The notes under the pieces were generated by a model, which was not told the origin of the DNA, searched no databases, and saw only the letters and a list, made by a program, of their open reading frames with translations. Below, in pieces: positions 1 to 13,249 of a stretch of 64,000 nucleotides of DNA. Both the position numbers and the translations under genes were made by a program. Position 1 is the first letter of the stretch. Each line of letters opens with the position of its first letter. The DNA comes from Acanthacorydalis orientalis (lineage: Eukaryota > Arthropoda > Insecta > Megaloptera > Corydalidae), in assembly GCA_034766995.1 (NCBI GenBank), contig CM068318.1:4790001-4854000 (forward strand), given 5' to 3'.

Positions 1-57
1 TTCAGAGCATCTAAGAAACAAGTGGAAAAAATAAAAAAAAGTGTATAAGAATCAATC

Positions 58-150
58 AAAATGATTTTACATTTTCGACCAGAATTTTTTGTGGTTTTTA
101 GAATAAAAATTGCATACATTTGAAATCATATTCATTTGTGAAAATAAACT
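58..150. mobile_element. TTTCACAAATGAATT repeat family, right end
   Basis: CATTTTCGACCAGAATTTTT followed by TGTGGTTTTTAGAATAAAAA and then TATTCATTTGTGAAAATAAA resembles the last 90 bp of the family. The rest may lie outside the window or be lost. Confidence 0.35.
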
Positions 151-297
151 ATTACTGTTTCTATTCATTTGCTGAAAACTTTCTTTTAAAAAATAATAAA
201 AAAAATACTGAATAAATTAAAACAGGATTTTTTTTATTAATTGCAAAATAGTTTAAGAAGCTTTAATACTATTTGTCAAACTAAATGTATTGTAAGT

Positions 298-305
<8 letters not shown>

Positions 306-344
<39 letters not shown>

Positions 345-363
345 TAGAGAGAGAAAGAGAGAA
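306..363. repeat. (TA)n then (GA)n compound microsatellite
   Basis: A TA run of about 36 bp, then TGCATA, then GAGAGAGAAAGAGAG. Confidence 0.9.
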
Positions 364-851
364 ATAATAAGTTTAAACAGAAATTAGTAGTAACAGCTTC
401 TAAACTGTCTACTCTCTATACATTGTACCAACCTCGTTGAGATTTCTAGATAAATCTAAATAAACGTTCAAATTACTTTTAAGTATCTGCACATATTGAC
501 TGTCTGAATGAAAAGTGTTCTGTTGACCATGAGAATTCTGTAAATTTTCATTTGAAAATTCCAAAAATTCTCGATTTGTTTTCATAAACTACAAGCTTTA
601 TCTAACCTTTTTATATCGTCGGCAGAACGTACTTTTCTTTCAACCAACGTTGTAATTAAATTAATTTCGTTTCGTATTGCTTCTCAAACAACAATCATTT
701 CTAATTATTTTTTTTTACAACTGTATTTTTATTACACTGTTTTGTTATCATTTAAAGTTTACTTCTTTAATTTATTAATTCAAATATTGGTTGTACTGAA
801 ATTTTATTAGTTCCCATGGTTACAAATAAAGAAATAACCGTTGTGTTAATT

Positions 852-873
852 TTATATATATATATATATATAT
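852..873. repeat. Short (TA)n
   Basis: About 22 bp. Confidence 0.8.
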
Positions 874-2441
874 TTAAATAATGATTTTTTTATTATTTTT
901 TTAAAGAATATTCATATAAAAAAGAACTGAGCATTATTTATATTTTAACAAAAATTGAATCTGTAATAATATTATTCTATGCAAGTAAACTATTTAAATC
1001 AACATTTATTATTAACTTTATTAATTATTTACTTCAAAAGTATTTCTGATGATTTATAAGAATATTTTTTTAAAAAAAATTTGAATAAAATATGGATATA
1101 AATAAAATTTTTAAACGATAAAACTGTATAATAAATGATCTCATTATCAAACTCAACAAATCTGTTATTATTGTATAATGTGTGTTCGGTTTTCATGGAA
1201 AATTGCTTTAGTTGTCTTATTAACTTTATTTTATTTCAATACAAGTTCATGTAGTTATTGCTTTTTACTCTAATCCGACGTATCTAACTATACTTTATCA
1301 TTTATGACTTTTTAATTACTTAGTAAACTAATCAAACTTGTCTAGCTTCGACAAACTTAGACAATAACTGACTACACCTATCTGGGGACATCTATACATC
1401 TACATCTACCGATACTTGTGACCTTTTTTTTAAAGTATAGCGATTTTCACTTGCCTTTGATTATTAATTGACGTTTAATTGAATTTAGTATCGATTTATG
1501 TATCGGTTATTAAATTTTATATATTAAAAAGATTTTTTTTTAAAAATAAGTCACATAGAGATTATAATTTTCAATTAAGTACTTTAAAGTACGACTGTAT
1601 GAAAACAATAATTTATTTTTATTTATATGAGATCTGTAAATAAATTATAAGGAAAGATCACAATTGGAATGGTTTTTAAAATTATTGGGTACTGATTGGA
1701 TAATTTTATTTTATTTATGTTTAATGTTTCACCCAGTTTTATTCAATGGAATTCCTTGAATTAAAATAGCTAAGATTATTAATCCTCCGTACTTAGATAT
1801 TTTTATTTTTTAAAACACTAAAATAATAAAAAGCTAGTAAAAATTATGGTTAATGCTTGTACAGTTTTTACATATTTACAAAAAATGTACAATTCGTAAA
1901 AACGATCAAAATATGAACACTACGTTTTCATATTTTGTCTATATTAGGATATAGGGATTATTTGAGATATGTGAGAAAAAAAACTGTTTAAAAATAACGC
2001 ATTAGTTCCTTCTTTAAATAAATAATTATTTTTTAATCATTTGATTACGTAGATTATTTTGCTTTATGAAGAATTATGTAAGGTTTATATTAAAATGGCA
2101 TAAGTATTGAAACCTAGTTGTTCTAATGAAATAAAAAGAGTACGATATAATGGCGAATACTAGAAGTGTGTTTTTAAACATAATCTGTATTTCTTTAAAG
2201 AATCCATTTATGTTTAGAAAATATACTAAAGTAGCAAATAAAATAAATTATATATATTCATGTATATATATATATATTTAATCCAATATGAGGATACAAC
2301 GTACTGGAAATGGAGATATAATTGAATTTATATAAACATAAAGTAAATTTTATTCGAACTCTTCCACAAGTAAAATATAAAATTTATAAAAATTGCATTT
2401 ATAAAAATTTGAAACACTATAACAAGTATCTAATGTAAACA

Positions 2442-2446
<5 letters not shown>

Positions 2447-2511
<65 letters not shown>
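2447..2511. repeat. (TA)n, about 65 bp
   Basis: A pure run. It is translated as Tyr-Ile in a spurious minus frame. Confidence 0.95.
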
Positions 2512-2514
<3 letters not shown>

Positions 2515-2879
2515 TATTAGATGCAAGTCTGTGTATATATTTCTGTTTTTCCTCTAAGTGTGTCATCGAATTTCCTCTAAATTGAAAAAGAAAACGAACC
2601 ATACATTATAAGGAAGCGCGACCCCTTACATTTTGTCGAAATCGTGTCAGTTATATATCGTCACGCCTTCATCATTTTTATAGCCACGATCCCGTGCTCC
2701 CAAACATCATTATGTAGGTCAAGACATCTTGATCGACAATTTAAACTTGTTAGTTATTGCTTTCCTTTTGATCAATGTTTTTCTCTGCCCGAATACACAT
2801 TGTTGTGGGCGAAGCGATATAGAAATATATTACACTTTTTACATTTGTCGTTTTTGCAGTACATGTACGTTTATTTGAA

Positions 2880-2888
2880 TACACACAC

Positions 2889-2946
<58 letters not shown>
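2880..2946. repeat. (CA)n-(TA)n compound microsatellite
   Basis: Five ACAC units directly 5' of a TA run of about 55 bp. Confidence 0.95.
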
Positions 2947-2948
<2 letters not shown>

Positions 2949-3146
2949 TGTACTGTAATAGGAAGTCGTATAAAAAATATCAGCTTTGAAAGCTTTTATT
3001 CCCATTTAAAAAAAACTTTACCGTAATTCAAAGATCAAAGCTGAAATACTGTAAATGAAAATGTTTCGGAATAAATTTAAAATAATTGATTTCAAGATTA
3101 AATCTCTCTTTTTGTATAGTCGATAAATACATTTTAACACTATATA

Positions 3147-3184
3147 CGTATGTATGTATGTATGTGTATATATATATATATATA
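3147..3184. repeat. (TATG)n-(TA)n
   Basis: Four GTAT units pass into TA. Confidence 0.85.
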
Positions 3185-3842
3185 ATAAAATCAACAAAAA
3201 ATGTGAAGTTGCTATACAGGTTAGACAGTTTTGTGGCACATAAATAGTTAAAGCATTCCTTAATTAATACTTTTTTTCATATTATCAAAGATTATGTAGT
3301 GAACTGAGATGCATATTTCTAGAAAATCTTTGCGATACAATTATTAATTTCGGAGAAGGCCACACTTGTGTAAAAAAACTTAAAATTTTGAGAAAAGAAG
3401 ATTTAATATGTTGCACATATACTATCAGTATAAAATATAAATTAAAAAGATCTACAGATTAATAACAGATTATTGGATTTTTTAAAGAATGTGCTGTTAT
3501 ATCTATAGGAGAAAAGAAAATATATGTACAAAAAAAATGTAAAAATATATTCACAATTTTGAATGTTTCTTGTCATCAACCTCCGCTTAAATACTGTTGA
3601 AAACTGTCGAACGTCTGAAATATTCTCAAGTTAAAAAAAAATTTAAATTTATGCGCGTCAGAAAATGTAAGCCGTTCCTGAATCGTATATAAAAAGAAAC
3701 TATATAATCTTGGATTATAACTTTAAAAAAAGTTTCGACTAAGGTTGAATGCACACAATATATAAACAGGTAAAATGACCTACTCAAAAAAAGAAGCATA
3801 AGAAGTGGAGAAGGAAGGAAAAGAAGTTGATCTTAGTGTGCC

Positions 3843-4490
3843 AAAGCGTATCTACTTGCTGACACCATTCAGCAGTATTCGTTAGGCCGGCCGGTCGGTC
3901 GCGCCCGTTGCAGACGGCATCCTTGTTTGGCGCACTGGCGCCACCACCAGCGTTATGAATATTAATGCTGTCGGATTACGACGAGAGCGAGCGAGAGTGA
4001 GGCGGGTAGATGAGTTAGCGCCCCACGGGATGCCGAGCGCTCTCCGAGTGCCACTTTTTATAACTATTCCATATTTTAACTACACTAACTCACTAAATCG
4101 TACCACTCTCATGACATTAATATTTATAAACATTTGCCGGGAGCGCTCCACAGTGCCGGCTTCCACGCGAAACGCATGCCGCGACGATCGAGCCGCACCA
4201 GACGCCGCCGTTCCGCTGTACTTGCACACAGCGAGAACCGAACGAGCGCACGGCTGTACGGGAAATGAGATATGCCTTTTACGGGCGGAACGAGCGGTCG
4301 TCTCACTTACTTCACTCCCCGGCAATTGTTTTTCTTGGATTAAGACGATGGATACAATCTCCAGACTTGTGCGAGACGTTTTTTCAAGCTCTCTTCGCGA
4401 AACGATTGAAATAGGAATTCAAATGCTTCGGTTCGGTTTGTTTCGTTCAACTGAACCGGATTACGAAAACTCGGTTTCTTAATTATTTAT
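3843..4490. other. CpG-rich island
   Basis: A sharp rise in G+C with many CpG dinucleotides in an otherwise AT-rich context, starting with GGCCGGCC (3885-3892) and GTCGGTCGCGCCCG. A 175-codon ATG frame (3955-4482, +) crosses it, but the translation has no recognisable domain and is explained by low stop-codon frequency in GC-rich DNA. On the minus strand GAAGTAAGTGAG (about 4302-4313) matches a 5' splice donor. It may be a promoter, a noncoding first exon or a conserved enhancer; I cannot tell which. Confidence 0.5.
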
Positions 4491-5414
4491 AACCGTCGTT
4501 GCGACGTTATTATATTCTATTTCGAATTTACTTACCGTTCACTTATTTTACATTTTTTTCCTTATTATTTTTCAATTCGCATCGGACAGAATTCGAAAAG
4601 ATTTTCAAATTACGTTATGATTTATCGTCGTACGCTCTTCATTTATACAGAAACAAATAGTTAATGACTGATTCTACATTTTTATAAATTTGAAAATCTA
4701 AAAATATCTAAATCCAAATAAATATATAAAATTAAATTATATCATATACTGTAAAAAAAATATTATTTCTTTTATAAGAACCCAATTATTAATAAAATAA
4801 TGCCTTTCGTGCTTAAAAATTGATAAAATTAAATAGAACTGTTCGGTAATGAACGCATAAATCAGTCAAATGTTTCTCGTATTTCAGAAAAAAATGTTCT
4901 CTATTCTTGTACATTCTCTTAAATGTTCACTTTTTATGTGCAAACATTATCATAAAAAAGAACAGTTTCCATGCTAATAGAGTAACATTAATTAAAATAT
5001 AAACTTAGTTCATTGCATGTGATGTAAAGTTTATAGCGTGGGTGTAAGATATATAATTATGTTTATCGAGCCGGTGGCTTCGGTTACGCCCAATCCAAAA
5101 TAGGACTTTGTAATTATTGCTTATCGACGACTTAAGATACGAATATGAAATGTTAATTATTGTATCGGAAATCAAGATCAACCAGTGTGGATATACACAT
5201 TGTCTGATTTGCATTTTGTGTAATTTATGTTTCGAAAAATCTAGATTTCGTCGAAAGTTCAACGTTCACAGTGCAAATACTGATACAGGGATATAATTAT
5301 AATAAACTAAACATTTTTTTATGCAAATTAGTTTTAAGTGTTTTATTTTTATTTCATATATTATTATTTTTAATTTTTCTTTTACATTTAGTATTATAAA
5401 TCGGGAATTTTACA

Positions 5415-5560
5415 CTTAATGCTTTGAGGATGAAGCAACGTTATCGATATTTATATAGACAACAATTAAAAATGATCAATAAATAATCATTTATTGAACA
5501 TTTTTGATCAAAACTATTTTTATGAATTATGGAACGAGTAAAAAATTAGTTTGTGAAAGT
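5415..5560. mobile_element. TTTCACAAATGAATT repeat family, right half
   Basis: GAGGATGAAGCAACGTTATC, ACAACAATTAAAAATGATCA and TTGAACATTTTTGATCAAAA lead into a degraded terminal repeat TTAGTTTGTGAAAGT. The left terminal repeat is not recognised. A further isolated end, AAAGAATTCATTTGTGAAAT, lies at about 5584-5604. Confidence 0.45.
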
Positions 5561-6462
5561 AAATTGAACATAGTTGTATAAAAAGAATTCATTTGTGAAA
5601 TAAAAATATTGTCCTTTAAAGTTTATTAAAAATAAATAAATACAATTTTAGAATACAATTTTCTGAGCTGTAGAAGTGTTTCTAAAGACTTGAAGGGACA
5701 TTTTTAGAGTATTTTTATTTAAAGATTTTTATGATTCAAATTTATTCTAAGTATGAAAGTAATTTGATATTTTAAAAGTTTGATGCAAGGGTTGTGTATA
5801 CAAATCTAAAATACTTTTTTTATATTTGTATATTAACAATCAAAGTGTACTAATTGAGTTTTTTTTCATTAAAAATATTTAATTATATTATAAAAAAAGT
5901 ACGTACAGTGGAAGAAAACAAAACGAAATATAAAATAAGTCAAATAAAAATTAATAATATTCCCAACTAGTATAGTTACACCCCGCGATATGAAAAAAGA
6001 TCCCTTCCACATCACAATTTTATTTAATACTCGTACACAACTTCCAATGTAAATTTTTATAGTATAGTTTAAGAAAAAAAAAAGAAAAAAATCTGTTCAC
6101 CAAAAAGACTTTTATTTTATTTGCCCTTTATTACTTCTCTGCAGGAAATGAAGGTTCCTTTATAGAACTTTTCGTTTTACATGAAGTGGATTTTGTCGAA
6201 AAATGAAAACGCCTGTGTATATATTTATATATGTTGTTTTTCTTCTCCTCTGTTTTGTTCTCTGATGTAAAAATGATGACAATATATTACACTTAAGTAT
6301 ACTTTATGTGATATGTGTTGTTTGATCAAATATTTTATTGTAAAAATATCATGATTTTTATATTTTTATAGCTCGCTTTTTCCTTTTATGTTTGATCTTC
6401 GCTTTTTTACAATCAACCCGATATTATGTTATACTTGTGATTGAAGAAGGGACGAATTTCTG

Positions 6463-6463
<1 letters not shown>

Positions 6464-6506
<43 letters not shown>
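6464..6506. repeat. (TA)n
   Basis: About 42 bp, pure. Confidence 0.95.
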
Positions 6507-6509
<3 letters not shown>

Positions 6510-6910
6510 TTTAATAACATATTCTCATTAAATTTATTTAAAAATAAATTTAATTTTTTTACAAGAATAATTTTTAATAATATTTTTTTTTATCTGCAAT
6601 AGTTACATCTTGGTAGTTTTAATTATTTCACGAAACGTAATAAAATACAGATTGTTTTTAAATTTGTAATTTAAGAAACATAATTTTCATTCAGATTGAA
6701 TTTTGAGAATTTCATGATTTTTAAAAACAGATATTTATTGAAATTGGGATTCATATATCACATTTATTTGCAGATATAATTATAATAATTTAAACATATT
6801 TATTTTAATTACAGTTGATTAGTCAATTATATTTTATAATTAGGAATTATTTTCTATTATCAAAACTGTCATAACTGACAATACTGTTCTGACACTGTGA
6901 TTAAATTCTC

Positions 6911-7140
6911 TCTCACAATTAAATATCTTTTTCATCCAACAAAATTTAAACATTTTTGTATTCAAAAATACTAAATAAGTCATTATTCGTCATTTTTGAT
7001 TGTTGATTTTTCACATTTAGGTGAAATTCCAATCATTTTCAGAACGCCAAGGTATAGACAAATCTCTTTCTGTTTTTTAAACATTCAGAACATCGTTTTT
7101 TTATTTTTGTGTGATTTGTGGGATAGAAAAGAATTCATTT
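6911..7140. mobile_element. TTTCACAAATGAATT repeat family copy
   Basis: The left end TCTCACAATTAAATATCTTT continues TTCATCCAACAAAA. The right end in reverse complement is AAATGAATTCTTTTCTATCC followed by CACAAATCAC. Both agree with the family ends. The interior is divergent but keeps CATTTTTGATTGTTGATTTT. Confidence 0.45.
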
Positions 7141-7156
7141 AAAAAAAATTAATGGC

Positions 7157-7178
7157 TATATATATATATATATATATA
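7157..7178. repeat. Short (TA)n
   Basis: About 22 bp, just right of a family element. Confidence 0.85.
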
Positions 7179-7261
7179 AATTAATAATTATGTAATTGTT
7201 TAGTAAAAATCAGGACAGAAAGTTATGATTTTCTTCAGAATAAAACTAACAGTCCTTATAC

Positions 7262-7380
7262 GCTTCCACTTTATTTATTTATGTTGAGATCGTCATAGAA
7301 AAAGGAATGTTTCCGGGATGAGAGATTATAATTTATTCCAGACTCTTACGTTTCTATGAAACATAAAATATTTATCATCA
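7262..7380 (+). repeat. Dispersed repeat, copy 1 of a pair with 22178-22292
   Basis: TATTTATGTTGAGATCGTCA through TTATTCCAGACTCTTACGTT and AACATAAAATATTTATCA is recognisably the same sequence as TAGTCTTATGTTGAAAGCAT through CTATCCCAAATTCTCACGCT and AAAATAAAATATTTACAA at 22178-22292, in the same orientation. Each copy lies next to a TTTCACAAATGAATT element. Its nature is unknown. Confidence 0.4.
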
Positions 7381-8203
7381 TTCTTCCTGTAATTCTGGAC
7401 TTTGTTTTATATTTGTGATTATTTGTCTACATTTAATGAAGAATGTTTTGTGTTGAAATTTTTCCTTTAATGAACATACACTAAAGTATTCAAATAGATA
7501 AATTGATAGTACATCTTAATCTAACTCTGTTATTAAATATTTTACTTGAACTATTGAGCTGTTTATAATCTTTGTACGTTTAATATTAATTTAAACTTAA
7601 ATTGAAACTACATCTAAACCATTGCTGTATGATTTTAATAGTATACGTGTACTACAATGCAATATATCAGAATCAAACACAATTGATAATAATATCTGTA
7701 TGAGAATCAGCGAATAATTAGTGAATGAAGGAAATTGTTCACTTAATATAAAATAAAACAGTCTTTAGATCCATCGTTTAACCATTTGTTTAAAGAATTA
7801 ATTAACATGTAAAAATTGAACAATATATATATAATTTTTCTTATGAAAAATAATGACATTTAAAAACACAAAATATATGTTTTATTAAAATCGTAAATTT
7901 TAAAAGTGTTCGTTTCAATCAGTGGGTCATACGAGTGAATGATGAATCATTGATTATTTAATACTAGTTTTTGTTTACATGACTTGAAGGTCCAATCAAT
8001 ACATTAAGGTTTAAAATAAAGTCTTAAAAAATTTGAAAAATATAATTTTCCATCTGCGGATATTTTACTTTTACAGATACATTTTCAATCTCTCTTACAA
8101 ATCATATCAAATTTTTCTAATCGAAAATATCTAATTATTAATTATTGATCGTTTTTGATTGATACTTTTTTCATTTTAATTGTTATTCTATCGTTCTTAG
8201 AGA

Positions 8204-8208
<5 letters not shown>

Positions 8209-8252
<44 letters not shown>
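8209..8252. repeat. (TA)n
   Basis: About 43 bp, pure. Confidence 0.95.
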
Positions 8253-8253
<1 letters not shown>

Positions 8254-9868
8254 CTTTTTCTATACATATTTAATAGTTAATTATTGAAACTTTTGATCAG
8301 ATATTTTTGGTGTTTACATGGAATAAAAAAACACATTTATAAAAATCCTATCAACGTTTTTCTCGTTATGTATTATGAAATTCTGGTTTTTGTTGCAAGT
8401 GACCTTTTTCTAGTATCTATTATCCTCTATTAACAAGAATGTTTTGTACATATTCCCACGGTACACATTTAATGTTATGAAATTAATGTCACGTTTACGT
8501 TTTGGTATGAATCTGACAATTATAACTTTATTGCTTCGACAGAGTAGGATGAATTACAAATATAATATTTTATGAAAACAATCAGTACAGATGAGGGAAA
8601 TAAATATTATTTCATTTATTATAAATAAGGATTATAACTGTAAATATTTATTTTTTCTATTAATATTTAAGGATATAAATATTTTCAAACAAATATCAAC
8701 CTAACGAAATATAAAGAGATATATTTAACGTTCCAATGTATAAACGATATTTAAAAAAATATACTTAGTTTTATTTAATATTGAATATTGCATCCGTACA
8801 AAATTACTGATAAAAGAATGGAATGATAATTCAAAAAAAATTGAAACTTGTTTGATATTTATTGAGAGTTTCTGTGAATATACATAAAATATATAAATTA
8901 GGAATTAAAAGAATGTGAGAATGAATGTTATTCCGAAAAAAAACTTCCTACACATCAATAGACTGTGTGTGTTTTTTTTTACAAAAACAATACACTATTT
9001 TTAAAAATAAATGTGAAAAAATATATTTTTTCAGTTTTCTCGATAAAAGTTTAATATACACATAGCCACATATATTAAGAAAAAGTGCGTAGGTTGATTA
9101 CTTTTTATTATTATTCTTTGATGTATTAATTTAATCCCCGAATAAAAAAAAATGTACACAAGAGAAAAGTTTACATTTGATTTTAATCAAATAAAACAGA
9201 CCGTCCCATACTTAACCTTCAGAGGAGTTCTTGAAACATTTCTAATCAATAAAGTTGTTTGTATTGTTAAGCTCTAGTATAATATTTGTTGTAATTTAGT
9301 CAGTGAATTCCTAGAAGTCAATGTGAAAATTTAATGGTTACGCAGTTCAACGTTTTAGTTAAATTTGTTGTTAATTTGGAAACAGGAATCCGATAAATAT
9401 GTAAATACGTATTTGTCATCAGGTAGCCTAACATTCAATAAATGAATTTGATTTGTTTAATCTACGAATTGGCTTCAAATAAATCCTAACTAAATTAGTT
9501 ATTTAAACTGGAAAATAAACAGTGTAAGCCGTTCACTTTATTCAAAATGGTGTTTATTTTAATGTCAACTTCTTGTTTATTAATCAAGGTACTGTTTGAT
9601 ATATTTTTATGAAATATATTCCTATCAGTTTATTTCAATTTTTTAATTTACTATTGACCAAATATTTTTTATTCCATAACATTTTTTAACATTTATTGTT
9701 CTTAAACACTATTTTTTAAAATAATTGCATGCTTTTAATTATATATATTTTAATTACAAATGATTAAAAATGTTCATTTTGAAACTAGTTGTGTTTTGGA
9801 TACTCTAAAGATGACATTGCTATACAAATTCATTTAAATTTTATGAGAGTTAGATGACTCATTAATCA

Positions 9869-9869
9869 T

Positions 9870-9931
<62 letters not shown>
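9869..9931. repeat. (CA)n-(TA)n compound microsatellite
   Basis: A CA run of about 30 bp with one interruption (CCCA), then TA to 9930. Confidence 0.95.
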
Positions 9932-9934
<3 letters not shown>

Positions 9935-10080
9935 ATAATCAGGAATTTTATATAAAAATATAAGCAAAGAAAATGTTTATCAAATAATAATATTATTGTA
10001 TAAAAATGAATATTTACTGAATTAAAAATTGGATAAATTAGTTATATTAGAATATACTTCGAACACTATGTCTAAATTCA

Positions 10081-10270
10081 CTTTCACAAATGAATTCTCT
10101 TCTCATTTCCATTTTTTTTCCTAGAAAAAAAATTTTTTTGTACCTTATTGCTATCACTATCGAAATACTCATAAGCAACAGTCAAAGAAGTTAGATAAAT
10201 CATGATCTATCATTTTTGAACATAATTTTTAGTGAAGTTTGTGGAGCTAAAAAGAATTTATTTGGGAAAA
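10081..10270. mobile_element. TTTCACAAATGAATT repeat family copy
   Basis: The left end CTTTCACAAATGAATTCTCT and the reverse complement of the right end TTTTCCCAAATAAATTCTTT form imperfect inverted repeats 190 bp apart. The interior ACTATCGAAATACTCATAAG and the following CAACAGTCAAAG match the copy at 33832. Confidence 0.55.
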
Positions 10271-10643
10271 TTATATTATTTTAAATTTAATGATTGAATA
10301 TACCTATATGTTTTATTCACATTAGAGGACATTTTTACTAAAGATTTTTGTATAATTGTAAAGGAAACGAAAATTTGTCTTTGTTGTTTACATATATGAA
10401 AATTAGGACTGATATCTGTAGTCACTGATTTATATTTTTATTATTATTTATCTGTAAGCAGTGTGTAAATATTCTCTTTACTGTTCATTTATCAAAATTA
10501 AATTCAGCTAGTGGCAAAAATCTATTGTGATGAAATATGAATTTAATTATTTAAAATAAATGTTTGTATTTAGTATTTTAATTAGATGTGTTATTTAATC
10601 CGTGTGGGAAGTTTATGAACGTACTTTGTGTATGTGTGTATTA

Positions 10644-10645
<2 letters not shown>

Positions 10646-10683
<38 letters not shown>

Positions 10684-10712
10684 TTATATATATATATATA
10701 TTTATATATATT

Positions 10713-10749
<37 letters not shown>

Positions 10750-10771
10750 ATATATATGGAGAGAGAGAGAC
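10646..10771. repeat. (TA)n with periodic TTT interruptions, then (GA)n
   Basis: TA runs broken by TATTTATA at irregular intervals, forming higher-order units of 12-14 bp, then GGAGAGAGAGAGA. Confidence 0.9.
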
Positions 10772-11284
10772 AGTTGTAGAGGGAGTATATTACTGCGAAA
10801 AAGATTCAGCAGTACATAAATAGTCATTGTTCTAAAGTTGGACACAATTGACACTTCGTGAATGTCTAATAACGTCCGACGACATCTCTGTCCGCTAGGT
10901 GTGTACATTAAACATACACTATTCTCTCGACGATACGAAGTTGGTGAATCCGCATCAACAAATTTCAACTGAAGCATGTATTTCGAAATGAAACATACTT
11001 ACATCATATTTGCATATGTAGGGTTGAAATTAAAATTTTATTGCCGTCCTGGTGTACCAAAACTCGATGATTTAGTATGGTCTACACATTGTCAAGATTT
11101 ATAATAGTTCAGTATTATAAATGAACCGTTTTGCGTGACAAAATTTTAAAATATTACTATCATTTTTGTTGCGAAATGTAAATTAGTACATACATAAGAA
11201 TAATGTATGTCTGCGTACGCTTTTGTGCACGTTTGTTTTTTCGTTTTGTCACTAGAAACTAAATTACTATCTATTCACATTTGA

Positions 11285-11307
11285 ATATATATATATATAT
11301 ATATATT
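11285..11307. repeat. Short (TA)n
   Basis: About 22 bp. Confidence 0.85.
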
Positions 11308-11739
11308 AGATGTGAAAAAAAACTTGGAATATATTTCTATTTTCATATGAAATTCTTATACTTTTATCAACATATTTATTCTTTTATATAACCGTTTGTA
11401 TGAGTATATTGTTAATTTTCATCACATGATAACAATTGTTTTACAAAGTAATAGATGTTTGTTACTTGTCTTGTAGTGTAGCTCTTTAGTATTTCTTTTG
11501 GTCATTAGATATCCTTCCACCCTCCATAAAAATTGATATTTGCTAAATTCGAATATAATACGGTATTGAATTCAAAATGGCTCATCTATACATCCTTCAT
11601 TTTTATTCTTCTTTTTATTAATTAAATAACATATCTAAATTTTTCTGTCTATTTTTTATCTAAATAATTTCGTTTGAATATACATAAATTGTCTTTGAAT
11701 GTGAGTGAATGAAATGTGTATGTCTGTATGTTTTAATTC

Positions 11740-12330
11740 TGAGTGAGTAACAGTCAGTAGACGAATAAACGATCAACTTTCACGAAATCAGGTCATGTCG
11801 TATTAAATATTTATACGCTCGAATAAGCTACATTAATTAAACATCGACAAAAACTTAATCACAACCGTACGAACACAAGTAAGTCTACGTACCACTCGAT
11901 TCATTTGCAATTTCAATATAAAGTCGAGAGATCGAAACATTTTCATTTTTGTTTACGAACCGCCGCCGTCTAGGTTGCGGTCTCTCGTGCTACGTGCACG
12001 GTGTTAAGAAGGCTAAACAAACAAGTACTAAATTCCAAACCTTCTACATTCGACGCTATCCATCAAGGAAAACAGTTTTGCTCCGACCGCGCGTCGCTTT
12101 GGCCGACACTGCTGTTCACAGAATGAGAAAACAGACTCTCGAACTGTTCAGCCGTCTTAATTCTTGTTTGTTACTTCTACAAAGACGAATGAACGCCGAA
12201 TCTACACCTCATTATTTATGTTCTTTATTCAGTGTCTGTAACACATACGCTGTTTCCTTTTTATAGTTATTTGTTATCGAGTAGTTAAAGGTGCCACTCG
12301 GATGCCATTGACTGTAACAAACTTTGATAG
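11740..12330. other. Balanced-composition island
   Basis: Less AT-rich, CpG-containing DNA (for example CGAACCGCCGCCGTCTAGGT near 11956 and CTCCGACCGCGCGTCGCTTT near 12080). A 105-codon + frame (11949-12266) has no recognisable domain. Just outside, on the minus strand, TTAGGTAAGTTTTCG (12333-12347) is a strong 5' splice donor match. Candidate regulatory element or noncoding exon. Confidence 0.4.
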
Positions 12331-12525
12331 GGAAATGTTCGAAAACTTACCTAATATAATGTTATATATATCAGAGTCGAGATTACGGGCATAAAATACG
12401 ACTTTGGAACGAGATACTTGCAAAAAGAATATAGGAGTGAACTTTGAGGAATTTTAAACTCGATAAGCATATTGAAGTTCACGTTTCGGATCTTACACCA
12501 CTATTACTTCAATAATAGAGTGCGT

Positions 12526-12529
<4 letters not shown>

Positions 12530-12582
<53 letters not shown>
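12530..12582. repeat. (TA)n
   Basis: About 52 bp, pure. Confidence 0.95.
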
Positions 12583-12585
<3 letters not shown>

Positions 12586-12960
12586 GTCAAACATTCCTCG
12601 TACTTACTTTTCAAATATAAAAATAATTCGATTCAAAAGAGATTCATACTGGAACGATTGACAGAAAGCACTTTTTGCAAAATTGATATAAATTAGTAAT
12701 TGCTAATTGACGAAAATTGATATAAAAAGACATAAAAACGTTTCATCTTCAATCCTTTGATTTTTACTTTCCATTAAAATCATTGAATCGTGTTAGTTAT
12801 AATTATGAATTTTAAATGTGAAAATAATTGAGAAAGTACAAAATCCATTAAAAGCACTCGGTTCGTGTTCCTCGACGTTTTAAGAGAAATGTTTCTGTTA
12901 AAAGCTCATGCTTATTTTTTGTATAAGTTTAATCTGTATATGTCCGAAGTAATTACATTA

Positions 12961-12964
<4 letters not shown>

Positions 12965-13008
<44 letters not shown>
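12965..13008. repeat. (TA)n
   Basis: About 43 bp, pure. Confidence 0.95.
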
Positions 13009-13010
<2 letters not shown>

Positions 13011-13249
13011 TATGCAAATTTTCATATACATCCATTCATTGTATACATTTGAATAAAAATTAATTCATAGAAAATAACAAAACAAACCGCTGAAATTTAA
13101 ACTTCTATGTGAAATAATTATCTATTATTTAATAGTTATCTTTTATATATAATCCATTATTCAAGCCATTAAACTGTATTATTCAAAAATGGTCAATAAA
13201 ATTATTATTGGTCATTTTTAATTAATCCTTATTATGCCCAATTCGATGA

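Larger units (their letters stand above)
1..3842. other. AT-rich noncoding stretch
   Basis: Apart from (TA)n tracts and the repeat end at 58-150 I see no gene, RNA or regulatory structure. Short frames around 2417-3239 are mostly Tyr-Ile translations of TA repeats. Confidence 0.5.
4491..11739. other. AT-rich noncoding stretch with old repeats
   Basis: Holds three TTTCACAAATGAATT copies, the 7262 repeat, and TA tracts. A slightly GC-raised patch at 5030-5280 (GAGCCGGTGGCTTCGGTTAC) carries an 85-codon minus frame with no known domain. A second patch at 10830-10980 (AACGTCCGACGACATCTCTG) has nothing recognisable. Confidence 0.4.

Noticed and set aside
2417..2602. Open frame rich in Tyr-Ile
   Set aside because: Translation of (TA)n; the same artefact explains frames at 2644, 10602, 12472, 12865, 14091, 23122, 26459, 32539, 36081, 46510, 60148 and others.
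5005..5262. 85-codon minus frame in a GC-raised patch
   Set aside because: No recognisable domain, no supporting context.
9869..9931. CRISPR-like or telomeric array
   Set aside because: It is a simple dinucleotide compound repeat; no spacer structure and no TTAGG telomeric array anywhere in the window.
12333..12347. Second recursive splice site on the minus strand (TTAGGTAAGT)
   Set aside because: The donor half is good but upstream sequence lacks a pyrimidine tract or branch point.
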